Positions 25,402 to 34,553 are shown, counted from the stretch's first letter. The stretch: DNA of 64,000 nucleotides from Lachnospiraceae bacterium (GCA_024403255.1 JAKSSE010000001.1:40390-104389), one strand, 5' to 3'. Numbers and translations are program-made. The notes: generated by a model from the letters alone, not told the origin.

Positions 25402-26409
25402 ATGGCATCTGATGAATTAAATGGAGTACAAAAGGCCGCAGTCCTTCTTATTGCACTTGGGCCAGAAAAATCTGCAGAGATTTTTAAACATCTCAAAGAG
25501 GAAGAAATTGAAGAGCTTACTCTTGAAATTGCGAATACCAGAAGTATTTCTCCTCAGCTTAAAGAGGATGTTATTAATGAATTCTATCAGGTATGTCTTG
25601 CTCAGCAGTACATAGCAGAGGGTGGTATCTCATACGCTAAAGAGCTTCTTGATAAGGCTCTTGGTGCAGAAAAGGCACAGGATGTTATTTCCAAGCTTAC
25701 TGCATCCTTACAGGTACGTCCTTTTGAGTTTGTACGTAAGACAGAGCCTTCACAGGTACTTAACTTCATTCAGGATGAGCACCCACAGACTATTGCTATG
25801 ATTCTTTCATACCTTAGTTCAAATCAGGCTGCACTTATTCTTGGTGCATTATCTCCAGAAAAGCAGGCTGATGTTGCTAAAAGAATTGCTCTTATGGACC
25901 GTACAAGTCCTGATGTTATTAAGGAAGTTGAAAGGGTTCTTGAGCGTAAGCTTTCATCGCTTATCAATCAGGATTACACCATCGCTGGTGGCGTAGATGC
26001 TGTAGTTAATATTCTTAATACTGTTGACCGTGGTACTGAAAAGCACATCATGGAGTCTCTCGAAATCGAAGAGCCAGAGCTTGCAGACGAGATCAGAAAG
26101 AAGATGTTCGTATTCGAAGATATCCTTCTTCTCGACAACAGATCTATTCAGAAGGTTGTTTCCGAAGTCGACAAGTCAGATCTTACTGTTGCACTTAAAG
26201 GTTCTAATGAGGAAGTTCAGAACGTTATCTTCCAGAACATGTCAGCTCGTATGGCAGCTATGACAAGAGAAGAAATCGAGTTCATGGGACCTGTTCGTAT
26301 GAAGGATGTAGAAGAAGCTCAGCAGAAGATTGTTGGTGTTATTAGAAAACTCGAGGATGCTGGCGAGATTGTAATTTCTCGTGGCGGAGGTGACGAGATT
26401 GTTGTTTAA
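25402..26409 (+). CDS. fliG: Flagellar motor switch protein FliG
   Basis: 335 aa rotor protein that couples the stator to the C ring. The N-terminal domain binds FliF (LNGVQKAAVLLIALGPEKSA). The central EHPQ motif is in FIQDEHPQTIAMILSYL. The C-terminal torque domain has the charged helix with DILLLDNRSIQKVVSEVD and GPVRMKDVEEAQQKI. ATG 25402 is preferred over TTG 25390, which would lie inside fliF. fliH begins within its last codons. Confidence 0.96.
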   Translation: MASDELNGVQKAAVLLIALGPEKSAEIFKHLKEEEIEELTLEIANTRSISPQLKEDVINEFYQVCLAQQYIAEGGISYAKELLDKALGAEKAQDVISKLTASLQVRPFEFVRKTEPSQVLNFIQDEHPQTIAMILSYLSSNQAALILGALSPEKQADVAKRIALMDRTSPDVIKEVERVLERKLSSLINQDYTIAGGVDAVVNILNTVDRGTEKHIMESLEIEEPELADEIRKKMFVFEDILLLDNRSIQKVVSEVDKSDLTVALKGSNEEVQNVIFQNMSARMAAMTREEIEFMGPVRMKDVEEAQQKIVGVIRKLEDAGEIVISRGGGDEIVV

Positions 26410-27220
26410 TCTTCCAGAGTCTGTTGGAACCAGGGTGATTGACACAAATAGCGTAGTCGAAGCTCTCTTGGCCCAAAGAAAAGAAGAACAAAAGCTTAAG
26501 GATGAGGCCCAAGAGGAGATTGCCCGCACTGAGGATGAGTCGGGATTCACCGAGGGTCTTGTTTTTGCTAGTTTGGATGTTGAAGAGGTTCCAGCTAAGC
26601 CTACAGTTGATTATGAGGCTATAGCAAAAGAGGAAGCTTCAAGGATTGTAAATGCGGCGAAGGAGTCAGCTGCAAATATTTTAGCTGAGGCAAAAGAAAA
26701 TGCTGAGGCTGAGTGTGTTGCCATAAAAAAAGACGCATACGATGAAGGTTTTAATCAGGGCGTTTTAGCTGGAAAAGCTCAGATGGATGAGATGGCAGCT
26801 GAAAATCAAAAAGAATTTGATGAGAGATTAAATGCCTTAAATATAGAGTATGAAGAAAGATTTAATGAGATAGAAAAGGATGTTGTTGAGGCAACCATTT
26901 CAGTTTTTGAAAAAGTGTTTGGCCTTGAACTTTCCGGTTCAGAAGAAGTTCTTGTTTATCTGGTTAAAAATACTATTTATGAAGCAGATAATGCAAAGGA
27001 ATTTCATATCAGATTTTCAAGAGAAGAAGTGTCTGATATGAGAGAAAGACTTGATGAGTTTAAATCACTTGTTAGCTCTGATTGTACTATGGAAATTCTT
27101 TCTGATAATTCTCTTGAAAAAGGGCAGTGCCTCATAGAAACAGAGCATGGTGTTTTCGATTGCGGAAGCGATGTTCAGCTTAAAAATTTATTTAGAAACT
27201 TAAAAGCTCTTTCAAATTAG
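26399..27220 (+). CDS. fliH: Flagellar assembly protein FliH
   Basis: About 273 aa. FliH regulates the export ATPase FliI. It has an acidic N-terminal half, a long coiled coil with GxxxA-like repeats (VNAAKESAANILAEAKENAE) and a C-terminal domain homologous to the stalk of V/F-type ATPases (VVEATISVFEKVFGLELSG). The start is uncertain: the frame is open upstream, but GGAGGTG (26386-26392) is ideally placed for TTG 26399 inside the end of fliG. GTG 26381 is an alternative. Confidence 0.88.
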   Translation: MLFNLPESVGTRVIDTNSVVEALLAQRKEEQKLKDEAQEEIARTEDESGFTEGLVFASLDVEEVPAKPTVDYEAIAKEEASRIVNAAKESAANILAEAKENAEAECVAIKKDAYDEGFNQGVLAGKAQMDEMAAENQKEFDERLNALNIEYEERFNEIEKDVVEATISVFEKVFGLELSGSEEVLVYLVKNTIYEADNAKEFHIRFSREEVSDMRERLDEFKSLVSSDCTMEILSDNSLEKGQCLIETEHGVFDCGSDVQLKNLFRNLKALSN

Positions 27221-27223
27221 TTT

Positions 27224-28549
27224 ATGAGCATATTAAGAGATAAATATTTAACACTAAAAGATCGAACCTATTTTGATAAACTTGGCAGAATAGAAAAAGT
27301 TGTAGGTCTAAATATGGAATCTACAGGCCCCGACGCAAAGGTCGGGGATGTTGTGGTTATTGAGACAGACCCAGTCACAAAAGCAAGCGTACTCGCCGAG
27401 GTTGTTGGTTTTAGAGATAAAAGATTACTTCTTACTCCGGTTGAGGATTCCTCTGGTATTGGAATAGGCTGCGTAGTTAAAAATACAAATAAGCCACTTA
27501 GTGTTCCCGTTGGTCCAGAGATTTTGGGACATACTTTAGACGGTATTGGTCGTCCTACTGACGTAAAAGAAATTGCATGCAGTGATGAATATCCTATGGA
27601 TGCGATGCCTCCAGATCCAATGGACAGGGAGATTATTCACGAAGTTCTTCCGCTTGGAGTAAAAGCTGTAGATGGCCTAATCACTGTTGGGAAGGGTCAG
27701 CGTATAGGAATATTTGCCGGTTCTGGTGTTGGAAAATCCACCCTTATGGGTATGTTTGCCAGAAATACAAAAGCTGATATTAATGTAATTGCGCTTATCG
27801 GAGAGCGAGGTCGTGAGGTTAGAGAATTTATAGAACACGACTTAGGCCCAGAGGGAATGGCAAGATCGGTTGTTGTAGTTGCAACATCAGATAAGCCAGC
27901 ACTCATGAGAAAATATGCCGCTAAAACCGCAACAGCAATTGCTGAATACTTTAGAGATCAGGGAAAAGATGTTTTGCTTATGATGGACTCTTTAACCCGT
28001 TTTTCGATGGCTCAAAGAGAGATTGGCCTTGCATCTGGTGAGCCTCCTGTTACAAGAGGATATCCGCCTTCGGTTTATTCAGAGATGCCAAAGCTTTTGG
28101 AAAGAGCTGGTAATTCAGATATTGGATCGATTACAGCGCTTTATACTGTTCTGGTAGATGGTGACGATTTTAATGAACCTATCACAGATACAGCAAGAAG
28201 TATTTTAGATGGTCATATTGTTTTAAGTAGAGCTTTAGCTCAAAAGAACCATTACCCGGCAATAGATGTTCTTGCTTCTATTTCAAGATGTATGAGCGCA
28301 GTTGCAGCACCTGAACATAAAAAACTATCAGGTCAGCTTAAAAATGTTCTTGCAACATATACTGAAGCTGAGGATCTTATAAATATCGGCGCTTATAAAC
28401 GTGGTTCGAATGCTGATATAGATTATGCTATAGACAAGATAAGTGAGGTTAATACCTTCCTTTTGCAGGAAACTCATTCTAAGTTTACTTTTGAAGATGA
28501 GGTTGAGATGCTTGGTGCTATTTTTGGCGTGACGGCAGGGAGTAATTAA
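27224..28549 (+). CDS. fliI: Flagellum-specific ATPase FliI
   Basis: 441 aa, homologous to F1 beta subunits. It energises delivery of substrates to the export gate. The Walker A motif is GIFAGSGVGKSTLMGM near residue 165, Walker B is in DVLLMMDSLTRFSMAQREIG, and ASGEPPVTRGYPPSVYSEMP is diagnostic for type III secretion ATPases. Its stop overlaps the fliJ start as TAATG. Confidence 0.97.
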   Translation: MSILRDKYLTLKDRTYFDKLGRIEKVVGLNMESTGPDAKVGDVVVIETDPVTKASVLAEVVGFRDKRLLLTPVEDSSGIGIGCVVKNTNKPLSVPVGPEILGHTLDGIGRPTDVKEIACSDEYPMDAMPPDPMDREIIHEVLPLGVKAVDGLITVGKGQRIGIFAGSGVGKSTLMGMFARNTKADINVIALIGERGREVREFIEHDLGPEGMARSVVVVATSDKPALMRKYAAKTATAIAEYFRDQGKDVLLMMDSLTRFSMAQREIGLASGEPPVTRGYPPSVYSEMPKLLERAGNSDIGSITALYTVLVDGDDFNEPITDTARSILDGHIVLSRALAQKNHYPAIDVLASISRCMSAVAAPEHKKLSGQLKNVLATYTEAEDLINIGAYKRGSNADIDYAIDKISEVNTFLLQETHSKFTFEDEVEMLGAIFGVTAGSN

Positions 28550-28995
28550 TGGCGAAATTCAGATATCGCATGCAAAATATCCTGGACATAAAAATTAAAA
28601 TGGAAACCCAGGAAAAAAACGAATTTGGAATCGCCGCAAGACGTCTTGCAGAAGAGGAAGAAAAGCTAGAAGAACTACATGCAAGACAGGCTGGTTACTA
28701 CGCCGATCTTAAAGAAGCGCAGGAAGGCAATCTTGATATTAAAGAAATAAATAATTTAAAAACTTCCATTAACACGATGAAGTCGCTCATAAGAACGCAG
28801 ATGCTTGAAGTTAATAAGGCTCAACGTGAGCTTGAACTTGCAAGAGCAAGACTAAATGAAGTGATGATGGAAAGAAAGACTCATGAAAATCTCAAAGAAC
28901 GAGATTTTGAGATATTTAAAGCAGATATAGCTGCACAGGAAGCAAAAGAAATTGATCAGCTCATAAGCTTTACCCATAACAAAGGGGATGTCTAG
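28549..28995 (+). CDS. fliJ: Flagellar export chaperone FliJ
   Basis: 148 aa, almost entirely coiled coil, with the N-terminal FRYRMQNILDIKIKMETQEK that matches the FliJ family opening (F-x-Y-x-L-Q-x-V-L-x-x-K). FliJ sits in the centre of the FliI hexamer and helps engage FlhA. Sequence conservation is low in this family, so position after fliI is strong added evidence. Confidence 0.9.
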   Translation: MAKFRYRMQNILDIKIKMETQEKNEFGIAARRLAEEEEKLEELHARQAGYYADLKEAQEGNLDIKEINNLKTSINTMKSLIRTQMLEVNKAQRELELARARLNEVMMERKTHENLKERDFEIFKADIAAQEAKEIDQLISFTHNKGDV

Positions 28996-28996
28996 G

Positions 28997-29806
28997 ATGG
29001 CAAAAGAAAAAAAAGACAAAAATGTCGCAAAGGCTGAAAAAAAGCTGGAAAAAGCTAAACAGAAAGAAGCCCAGAAAAGAGAATACGAAGAAGCTGGTGA
29101 CGATAATCCGGATACTGTCGGCAGTAAGATTTTAGTGACAATAGTGGCTCTCATTATTGCATTGGTTTGGATTGTCATTTTTGCAATTCTTATCAAAATG
29201 GATGTAGGTGGATTTGGCTCTACTGTTTTATATCCTATGCTTAAGGATGTGCCATACATAAATCGAATTTTGCCAGAGGTAGAAGAGTACGTAGAAGAAT
29301 CACCATATTCAAATGTAGATCAGGCAATTGATCAGATAAAGATTCTTGAAACTCAGCTTGAGGAGCAGAAAAAGGCGAATTCAAGCTATGTAAAGCAGAT
29401 TGAGGAGCTTCAGGAAGAGGTTAATCAGCTGGTTGTTTACAAGAATAATCAGGAAGAATTTGAAATTTTAAAAGAAAATTTCTATAAAGAGGTTGTTTTT
29501 GGAGACGGATCGCCCGATATAAAAGAATATCAGAAGTATTATGAAGCAATTGAGCCTGCAAATGCCGCTTCAATCTATAGAGAAGTAATGGCAGAACATG
29601 AGGTTTCAAAGGAGCTTGAAGATTATGTGGCTACCTATTCGAACATGAAGCCGGCAGCTGCAGCAGCAATCTTCGATACTATGACGAAGGATATTTCTTT
29701 GGTAGCTAAAATCCTTGACAATATGGAACCTGATGCAAGAGGCAAGATTTTAGCAGCGATGGATGTTGATATGGCAGCCCGCATTACCAAAATTCTTAAT
29801 CCGTAA
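28997..29806 (+). CDS. MotE-like flagellar membrane protein (YlxF position)
   Basis: 269 aa: a lysine-rich cytoplasmic start (KEKKDKNVAKAEKKLEK), one membrane helix near residues 45-68 (ILVTIVALIIALVWIVIFAI), a coiled coil near 105-150, and a C-terminal helical domain with two repeated motifs, YSNMKPAAAAAIFDTM and LDNMEPDARGKILAAM. These match the MgtE N-terminal-type repeats of MotE, a periplasmic chaperone for the motility stator, and of YlxF in Bacillus fla/che operons. ATG 28997 is preferred over ATG 28988 because AAGGGG then has normal spacing. Confidence 0.8.
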   Translation: MAKEKKDKNVAKAEKKLEKAKQKEAQKREYEEAGDDNPDTVGSKILVTIVALIIALVWIVIFAILIKMDVGGFGSTVLYPMLKDVPYINRILPEVEEYVEESPYSNVDQAIDQIKILETQLEEQKKANSSYVKQIEELQEEVNQLVVYKNNQEEFEILKENFYKEVVFGDGSPDIKEYQKYYEAIEPANAASIYREVMAEHEVSKELEDYVATYSNMKPAAAAAIFDTMTKDISLVAKILDNMEPDARGKILAAMDVDMAARITKILNP

Positions 29807-29856
29807 CTTACGGCTTGGCCGTTAAGATAAAAAATTAAATACAGAAAGGAGAAAGC

Positions 29857-31305
29857 ATGACTAGCGCAAACATAACAGGATTTATGGACGCGCAGAATCT
29901 GGTTACCAAGGTAAGCAAGCTTTCAGAAGAAATTGCTACTGGCGTTGACTTTAGCGAGATGTTATCTTCGAATCCATCACCTAATGGAAGTTATGAGTTT
30001 AAAGCTTCTATGGTGAGCGAAAATAAGATGGCACCTTCTTCAAGCACTGTAAGCTATGAAAAAGAGCAGAGTGCAGCAATCGCTGGTAAAGAGAAGGTTA
30101 CAGAAAAACCTACTGAAATTTCTGATGATAAGAAAGCTGAGCTTAAGGATGCAGCTAAGGATCTTGATAAAGAGGTCAAAGATGCTATCGAAGAAGAACT
30201 TGATGTTACAGAAGATGAGGTAGTAGAAGTTCTTGAGCAGCTTGGTTTAGTTACAGCAGATCTACTTAACCCAGCAAACCTTGCAAAAGTAGTTACAGAG
30301 CTTACTGGTAGCGAAGATGTTACAGCTGTTTTACTTGATGAGTCTTTTGCAGACCTTAAGACAGAAATCACAAACATCTTTACAGATTTTGCAAATCAAA
30401 ATGACATGCAAATTGATGAATTTAGTCAGGTGATGACAGAACTTCTTGATACAGAGGTGATGCCGGAAGAAGAAATTACTGTACTTCCAAACCTGGACGA
30501 GGCTGGACCTAGTAAGGGGGCTTCGGATGCAATCGCATCAAATGATGTTGATGATATCAAATCAACTCAGATTACCCAGCATGTTACAAAAACGGATGAA
30601 AACGGAGAGGTGGAAGTTACTGATACTTCAGCTGATGGAAAGGAAACCGTCACTGTGGTAAGTAATGCAAAAGCTTCTTCAAATGAAAAGTCTGACGATT
30701 CTTCCGAGGAAGAAAAAGAAGACGCTAAAGAGAGCAAAGTTACTGTGCATCATGAACATACAGTAATTAATGCTAATGTAGAAGATGTAAATCAGACATT
30801 TACTGATTATTCCTCTAATGAAGTATTGCCACAGGTTAATCCAAGAGAAATCATTGAACAGATTGTAGAGCAGACAAAGGTAAGTCTGTCAAACAATGAA
30901 AACTCTGTTGAAATGATTTTAAATCCGGAAGAACTTGGTAAGTTACTTCTTAAAGTTGTATCAGATAAGAATGGACAGGTTGCTGCTCATATCACTGTAC
31001 AAAATGAGGATGTTAAAGAAGCTCTTACTGCTCAGATGGCTGTCCTTAAGGATACTTTAAATGAGCAGGGAGTAAAGATTGACGCCATTGAAGTTACTGT
31101 TTCAGCTCACGAGTTTGAAGAAAACTTAGATAATCAGTTTTCTAATGAACAGCAGCAGGGTGAGCAGGCAGAGCAAAAAGCAAATGCAAGAAGAAATATA
31201 AATCTTAATGACTTAGATTCTTTATCAGGTCTTATGTCAGAAGAGGAAATGCTTGTTGCACAGATGATGGCAGATGAAGGAAACACCGTAAATCTTACAG
31301 CGTAG
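29857..31305 (+). CDS. fliK: Flagellar hook-length control protein FliK
   Basis: 482 aa. FliK is exported, measures hook length and switches export specificity through FlhB. The N-terminal two thirds are acidic, Ser/Thr/Glu-rich and low in structure, as expected for the ruler part. The C-terminal domain is near residues 345-415: NSVEMILNPEELGKLLLKVV and VTVQNEDVKEALTAQ-type sequence, the conserved FliK-C fold (L-x-L-x-P-x-x-LG-x-x). AAGGAG precedes the ATG. A bulged hairpin at 29808-29825 sits in the gap upstream. Confidence 0.93.
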   Translation: MTSANITGFMDAQNLVTKVSKLSEEIATGVDFSEMLSSNPSPNGSYEFKASMVSENKMAPSSSTVSYEKEQSAAIAGKEKVTEKPTEISDDKKAELKDAAKDLDKEVKDAIEEELDVTEDEVVEVLEQLGLVTADLLNPANLAKVVTELTGSEDVTAVLLDESFADLKTEITNIFTDFANQNDMQIDEFSQVMTELLDTEVMPEEEITVLPNLDEAGPSKGASDAIASNDVDDIKSTQITQHVTKTDENGEVEVTDTSADGKETVTVVSNAKASSNEKSDDSSEEEKEDAKESKVTVHHEHTVINANVEDVNQTFTDYSSNEVLPQVNPREIIEQIVEQTKVSLSNNENSVEMILNPEELGKLLLKVVSDKNGQVAAHITVQNEDVKEALTAQMAVLKDTLNEQGVKIDAIEVTVSAHEFEENLDNQFSNEQQQGEQAEQKANARRNINLNDLDSLSGLMSEEEMLVAQMMADEGNTVNLTA

Positions 31306-31319
31306 AAAAGAGGTATTAT

Positions 31320-32003
31320 ATGCCATTAATTCAAAGTGTTGAAGATGGAAAGATAGTAAATCCTACTGGTTCACAGAAGGTTGAAGAAAAAAAGGCAAAA
31401 GATGCTACATATGATACTGAGATGTTTCTTAAGCTCTTGGTTGCTGAAATGCAGTATCAGGATCCTCTTGAGCCAACCCAGAATACCGAGTGGGTTTCTC
31501 AGATGGCTACATTCTCACAGGTTGAAGAGATGCAGACCATGGAGAGCGAAGTTCAGTCAATGCAGGCTGCAGGTCTTGTTGGTCAGTATGTAGTCTTAAA
31601 GACTGTTGATTCTACAGGAAATACAAATTATGTATCAGGTACTGTTGATTTTATTAAATACGAAGAAGGAAAAGCTTTTCTTTCAGTAAATGATAATCTT
31701 TACAGCATCGAGGATCTTGAGAGAGTAGCAGAAAAAGGATATGTTGATGCGGTTTCTCAGGCTGATACATTTGTAAAAGCAGTGGGAAATCTTCCGGCAA
31801 TGAATGTTTTAACTCTTCAGGATGAGGATAAACTAATAGCTGTTCGTGAAGCTTTAGACAGCATGAATGACTACACAAAGCAGTTTATCCCACAGTCTTC
31901 GGTTGAAGCGTTCGAAAAATTAGAAGATCGTATGAAAGCACTAAAGATTTTAGCGGGAATAACCGATAATGTTAATAGTGAAGCCGAAGAGGCTACGGAG
32001 TAA
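31320..32003 (+). CDS. flgD: Flagellar hook assembly scaffold FlgD
   Basis: 227 aa. FlgD caps the growing hook. The N-terminal motif DTEMFLKLLVAEMQYQDPLE and TQNTEWVSQMATFSQVEEM are the FlgD signature. Residues after about 150 extend past the short Bacillus form and show no clear Ig or FnIII repeat. The stop codon lies within a 6-3-6 inverted repeat (AGTAAC GAC GTTACT, 31998-32012). Confidence 0.94.
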   Translation: MPLIQSVEDGKIVNPTGSQKVEEKKAKDATYDTEMFLKLLVAEMQYQDPLEPTQNTEWVSQMATFSQVEEMQTMESEVQSMQAAGLVGQYVVLKTVDSTGNTNYVSGTVDFIKYEEGKAFLSVNDNLYSIEDLERVAEKGYVDAVSQADTFVKAVGNLPAMNVLTLQDEDKLIAVREALDSMNDYTKQFIPQSSVEAFEKLEDRMKALKILAGITDNVNSEAEEATE

Positions 32004-32029
32004 CGACGTTACTACAAGGAGGTAGGCTT

Positions 32030-32437
32030 ATGAATAGTATAAGCAACAACTTCACTTCCATCGAACAGGTAACGAATCAGTTTCTGGATAATAAGACCAA
32101 AGGGGCCGGCAGTGCGGCCACCTTCAACGGTCTTTCCTTCGGGGATTTATTATCCCAGAAAGCTAATCCGGTTCCTGCAAATTCTACCCTTAAGTTTTCA
32201 AAGCACGCTACTGCAAGACTTGGTGAAAGAGACATCAGTCTTTCGGCAGAGCAGAGCCTAAGACTTAATCAGGGCGTGGAGATGGCAAGCGAAAAAGGAA
32301 TCAAGGATTCATTAGTTTTGGTTGACTCACTTGCATTCATAGTAAACGTTCCAAATCAGACCGTTATTACAGCAATGGATTCAACTCAGGCACAGGAAAA
32401 CATTTACACAAACATTGATGGCGCCGTTATAGCATAG
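32030..32437 (+). CDS. Flagellar operon protein, TIGR02530 family
   Basis: 135 aa. The C-terminal half (LKFSKHATARLGERDISLSA, then SLVLVDSLAFIVNVPNQTVI) is the conserved part of the TIGR02530 flagellar operon proteins of Firmicutes, which always sit between flgD and flgE. The function is not established to my knowledge; a hook-associated or export-related role is inferred from the fixed position. AAGGAGG is well placed before the ATG. Confidence 0.85.
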   Translation: MNSISNNFTSIEQVTNQFLDNKTKGAGSAATFNGLSFGDLLSQKANPVPANSTLKFSKHATARLGERDISLSAEQSLRLNQGVEMASEKGIKDSLVLVDSLAFIVNVPNQTVITAMDSTQAQENIYTNIDGAVIA

Positions 32438-32480
32438 CCGGACCTTATGGAGGTTATAGCCCTTGACTGACAGATGGGGC

Positions 32481-32508
32481 AAAACGGAGGCCATCCTCAA
32501 AACGGAGG
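32481..32508 (+). promoter_or_regulatory. Twin ribosome-binding-like sequences before flgE
   Basis: AAAACGGAGG occurs at 32481-32490 and again at 32499-32508. CCTC at 32495-32498 lies between them and could pair with either GAGG. Only the second copy is correctly spaced for the flgE ATG at 32518. Confidence 0.4.
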
Positions 32509-32517
32509 AAATGCCTT

Positions 32518-34251
32518 ATGATGAGAGCACTTTACTCTGGTGTAGCCGGTCTTAAGACTCACCAGACCAAGATGGACGTTATCGGTAACAATATTGCTAA
32601 CGTTAACACCGTCGGATTCAAATCTTCAGCAGTTACATTCTCAGATCTTTTATACCAGAATACTCAGGGCGCATCTGGTCCTGGAGCTAACATTGGTGGT
32701 ATCAATGCTAAGCAGGTAGGTCTTGGTTCAAAAACTGCTTCTACCAACATTTCAATTACAACAGGTGGTGCTAACCAGACTACTGGTGGTGCATTCGACC
32801 TTAAGCTTTCTGATGGTTCTACCACAAACTTCTTTATCGTAAACAACGGTACCGAGAACTTCTTTACAAGAGCTGGTTCATTTACAGTTGATGCAGCTGG
32901 TAACCTTGTTATGGGTTCAAATGGTTACTACGTAATGGGTTGGCAGGTTGATCCTACTACTCATGAGATTAAGAAAGATACCGTATCAAAGCTTCAGATT
33001 ATGAATGCTGATGCTCGTACTTCAGCTCCAGAAGCTACAACAGAGTCATACATCTCAGGCGTACTTGATAAGAATGATACCGATGTAAACTCAGATGATG
33101 GTTACGCAATGAATCTTAACTTCTATGATTCACTTGGTTATTCTTATACCGCTAAGTTTGCTGTAAAGGTTACTGATGCAGATAAGGGTGAATACACAAT
33201 CGAGCTTAAGAATATCTACGATTCAAAGAGCAAGGATATCTTAGAAGAGTATCTTGCAGAAGATCCTACTCACAGCGTGGCAGATTTATTTGGTACTCCT
33301 GGTACAAAGACCACAAAGTATTCTCCAGTTGTGACTGATGGATTTAGTGTGAGCGGAACAGATCTTACTTATACCAAGGATGGTTCAGTTTATTATGCAA
33401 GAATTGGTGGTACACCAATCACTGATCCAGGTGGTTCAGGTGCATTAGGATATAACTTCACAACTCAGACCACTCCAACCCAGACTGTATTTAAGTCAAT
33501 TGCTCAGATTTATGGAGTTTCAGAGACTATAGCACAGTCGATTGCAGCAACAACCGGAACAACAGGAACAATCGATGATACAGGTACATTTGTAGTATCA
33601 GAGCCTTCTGTATTTAACACCATGAAGTTTGACCTTGAGAATGCAAACGGCAAGGGCAACGGTGCACTCTGGTGGGTAGGAAATGCTACCGATACAGGTA
33701 ACACTGGCCTTACAAACTTAACCTTAAACACTTCTGTGCTTACTGCATATGGTGCAGCAAATGAGCGTGGCGTATTCTCAGATATCAACGTAGACTGCTC
33801 ATCAGTTCTTAGCTATGACAACAAAGGTACTTCTTCAATGGGTATGACCCGTGGTGCACAGGATGGTATCAACGGTCTTGGTAAAGCACTCGGTGCACTT
33901 ACCGGACTTTCAATCGATGCATCTGGTTGCATCTATGGTACATATGACAACGGTAACACTACACTTTTAGGTCAGATTCCAGTAGCACAGTTTGCAAATG
34001 CATCTGGTCTTGAAGCAGTAGGACAGTCACTCTTTAAGGCAACCCTTAACTCAGGTGACTTTGATGGTATCGGTGTTGACGTAACAGCTGATGGTGGTAG
34101 CATGGTAACAGGAGCACTTGAAATGTCAAACGTAGACCTTTCAACCGAGTTTACCGACATGATTACCACTCAGAGAGGTTTCCAGGCTAACTCAAGAATT
34201 ATCACAACTTCTGATACACTTCTTGAAGAACTCATCAACCTTAAGAGATAA
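32518..34251 (+). CDS. flgE: Flagellar hook protein FlgE
   Basis: 577 aa, the hook subunit. The N-terminal MRALYSGVAGLKTHQTKMDV and IGNNIANVNTVGFKSS are the hook/rod signature. The C-terminal MSNVDLSTEFTDMITTQRGF and SRIITTSDTLLEELINLKR form the conserved terminal helix. The central surface domains (about 100-480) are Gly/Thr/Ser-rich and longer than in Bacillus. Codons are strongly biased to GGT, CTT and similar, as expected for a highly made protein. ATG 32518 gives the usual MMR start. flbD, often next in related operons, is not found. Confidence 0.96.
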   Translation: MMRALYSGVAGLKTHQTKMDVIGNNIANVNTVGFKSSAVTFSDLLYQNTQGASGPGANIGGINAKQVGLGSKTASTNISITTGGANQTTGGAFDLKLSDGSTTNFFIVNNGTENFFTRAGSFTVDAAGNLVMGSNGYYVMGWQVDPTTHEIKKDTVSKLQIMNADARTSAPEATTESYISGVLDKNDTDVNSDDGYAMNLNFYDSLGYSYTAKFAVKVTDADKGEYTIELKNIYDSKSKDILEEYLAEDPTHSVADLFGTPGTKTTKYSPVVTDGFSVSGTDLTYTKDGSVYYARIGGTPITDPGGSGALGYNFTTQTTPTQTVFKSIAQIYGVSETIAQSIAATTGTTGTIDDTGTFVVSEPSVFNTMKFDLENANGKGNGALWWVGNATDTGNTGLTNLTLNTSVLTAYGAANERGVFSDINVDCSSVLSYDNKGTSSMGMTRGAQDGINGLGKALGALTGLSIDASGCIYGTYDNGNTTLLGQIPVAQFANASGLEAVGQSLFKATLNSGDFDGIGVDVTADGGSMVTGALEMSNVDLSTEFTDMITTQRGFQANSRIITTSDTLLEELINLKR

Positions 34252-34266
34252 TAACTTCTAGCAAGA

Positions 34267-34339
34267 GGGGCAGGATATAATTTTCAACGTTTCCTACACA
34301 CGGAAACTTGTGAAAATGTATATCCTTGCCCCCTTTTTT
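34267..34339 (+). terminator. Very long terminator hairpin inside the fla/che cluster
   Basis: The 5' arm (34267-34294) pairs with the 3' arm (34302-34333) over roughly 28 bp with a few single-base bulges. Matching blocks are GGGGCA/TGCCCC, GGATATA/TATATCC, ATTTTC/GAAAAT and GTTTCC/GGAAAC. The loop is about 7 bases and six T follow. This is much longer than a normal intrinsic terminator. Confidence 0.85.
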
Positions 34340-34340
34340 G

Positions 34341-34349
34341 TGCTATAAT
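34341..34349 (+). promoter_or_regulatory. Extended -10 promoter for motA and downstream genes
   Basis: TGCTATAAT begins two bases after the terminator T run. No clear -35 is seen at 17 bases (that position falls in the terminator arm). A second candidate, TTGTAC (34443-34448) with GATACT (34465-34470), lies closer to motA. Confidence 0.5.
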
Positions 34350-34553
34350 GGTGCTGTCATAAAAGAGCATTAAACAGAGGGGTAGGACTATTGTCCCAAG
34401 CTCCTATTTTTTCTAGTCTTTTAGTCTAATTTTTGTAGACAATTGTACCCAAATCGATTAAAATGATACTAACTATTATTATGTAAATCTGTATCTTTAT
34501 GCATTTTTACAATTGTTTTGTTGCGCCAAAGGGAATTGGCAGGAGATAAAGCT

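Larger units (their letters stand above)
34252..34553. other. Intergenic region flgE-motA: terminator, promoters, leader
   Basis: This 302-base gap holds, in order, a very long terminator hairpin (34267-34339), an extended -10 directly after it (34341-34349), a second small stem (TAGGA at 34383-34387 with TCCTA at 34402-34406, then a T run), a second promoter-like pair (34443-34470) and the motA ribosome binding site AGGAG (34541-34545). I see no open reading frame here that looks like FlbD. Confidence 0.6.

Noticed and set aside
34426..34460. Sigma-D (sigma-28) promoter before motA
   Set aside because: TCGATTA resembles a -10 but no TAAA is found at 14-16 bases upstream; the nearest TAAT is too far.
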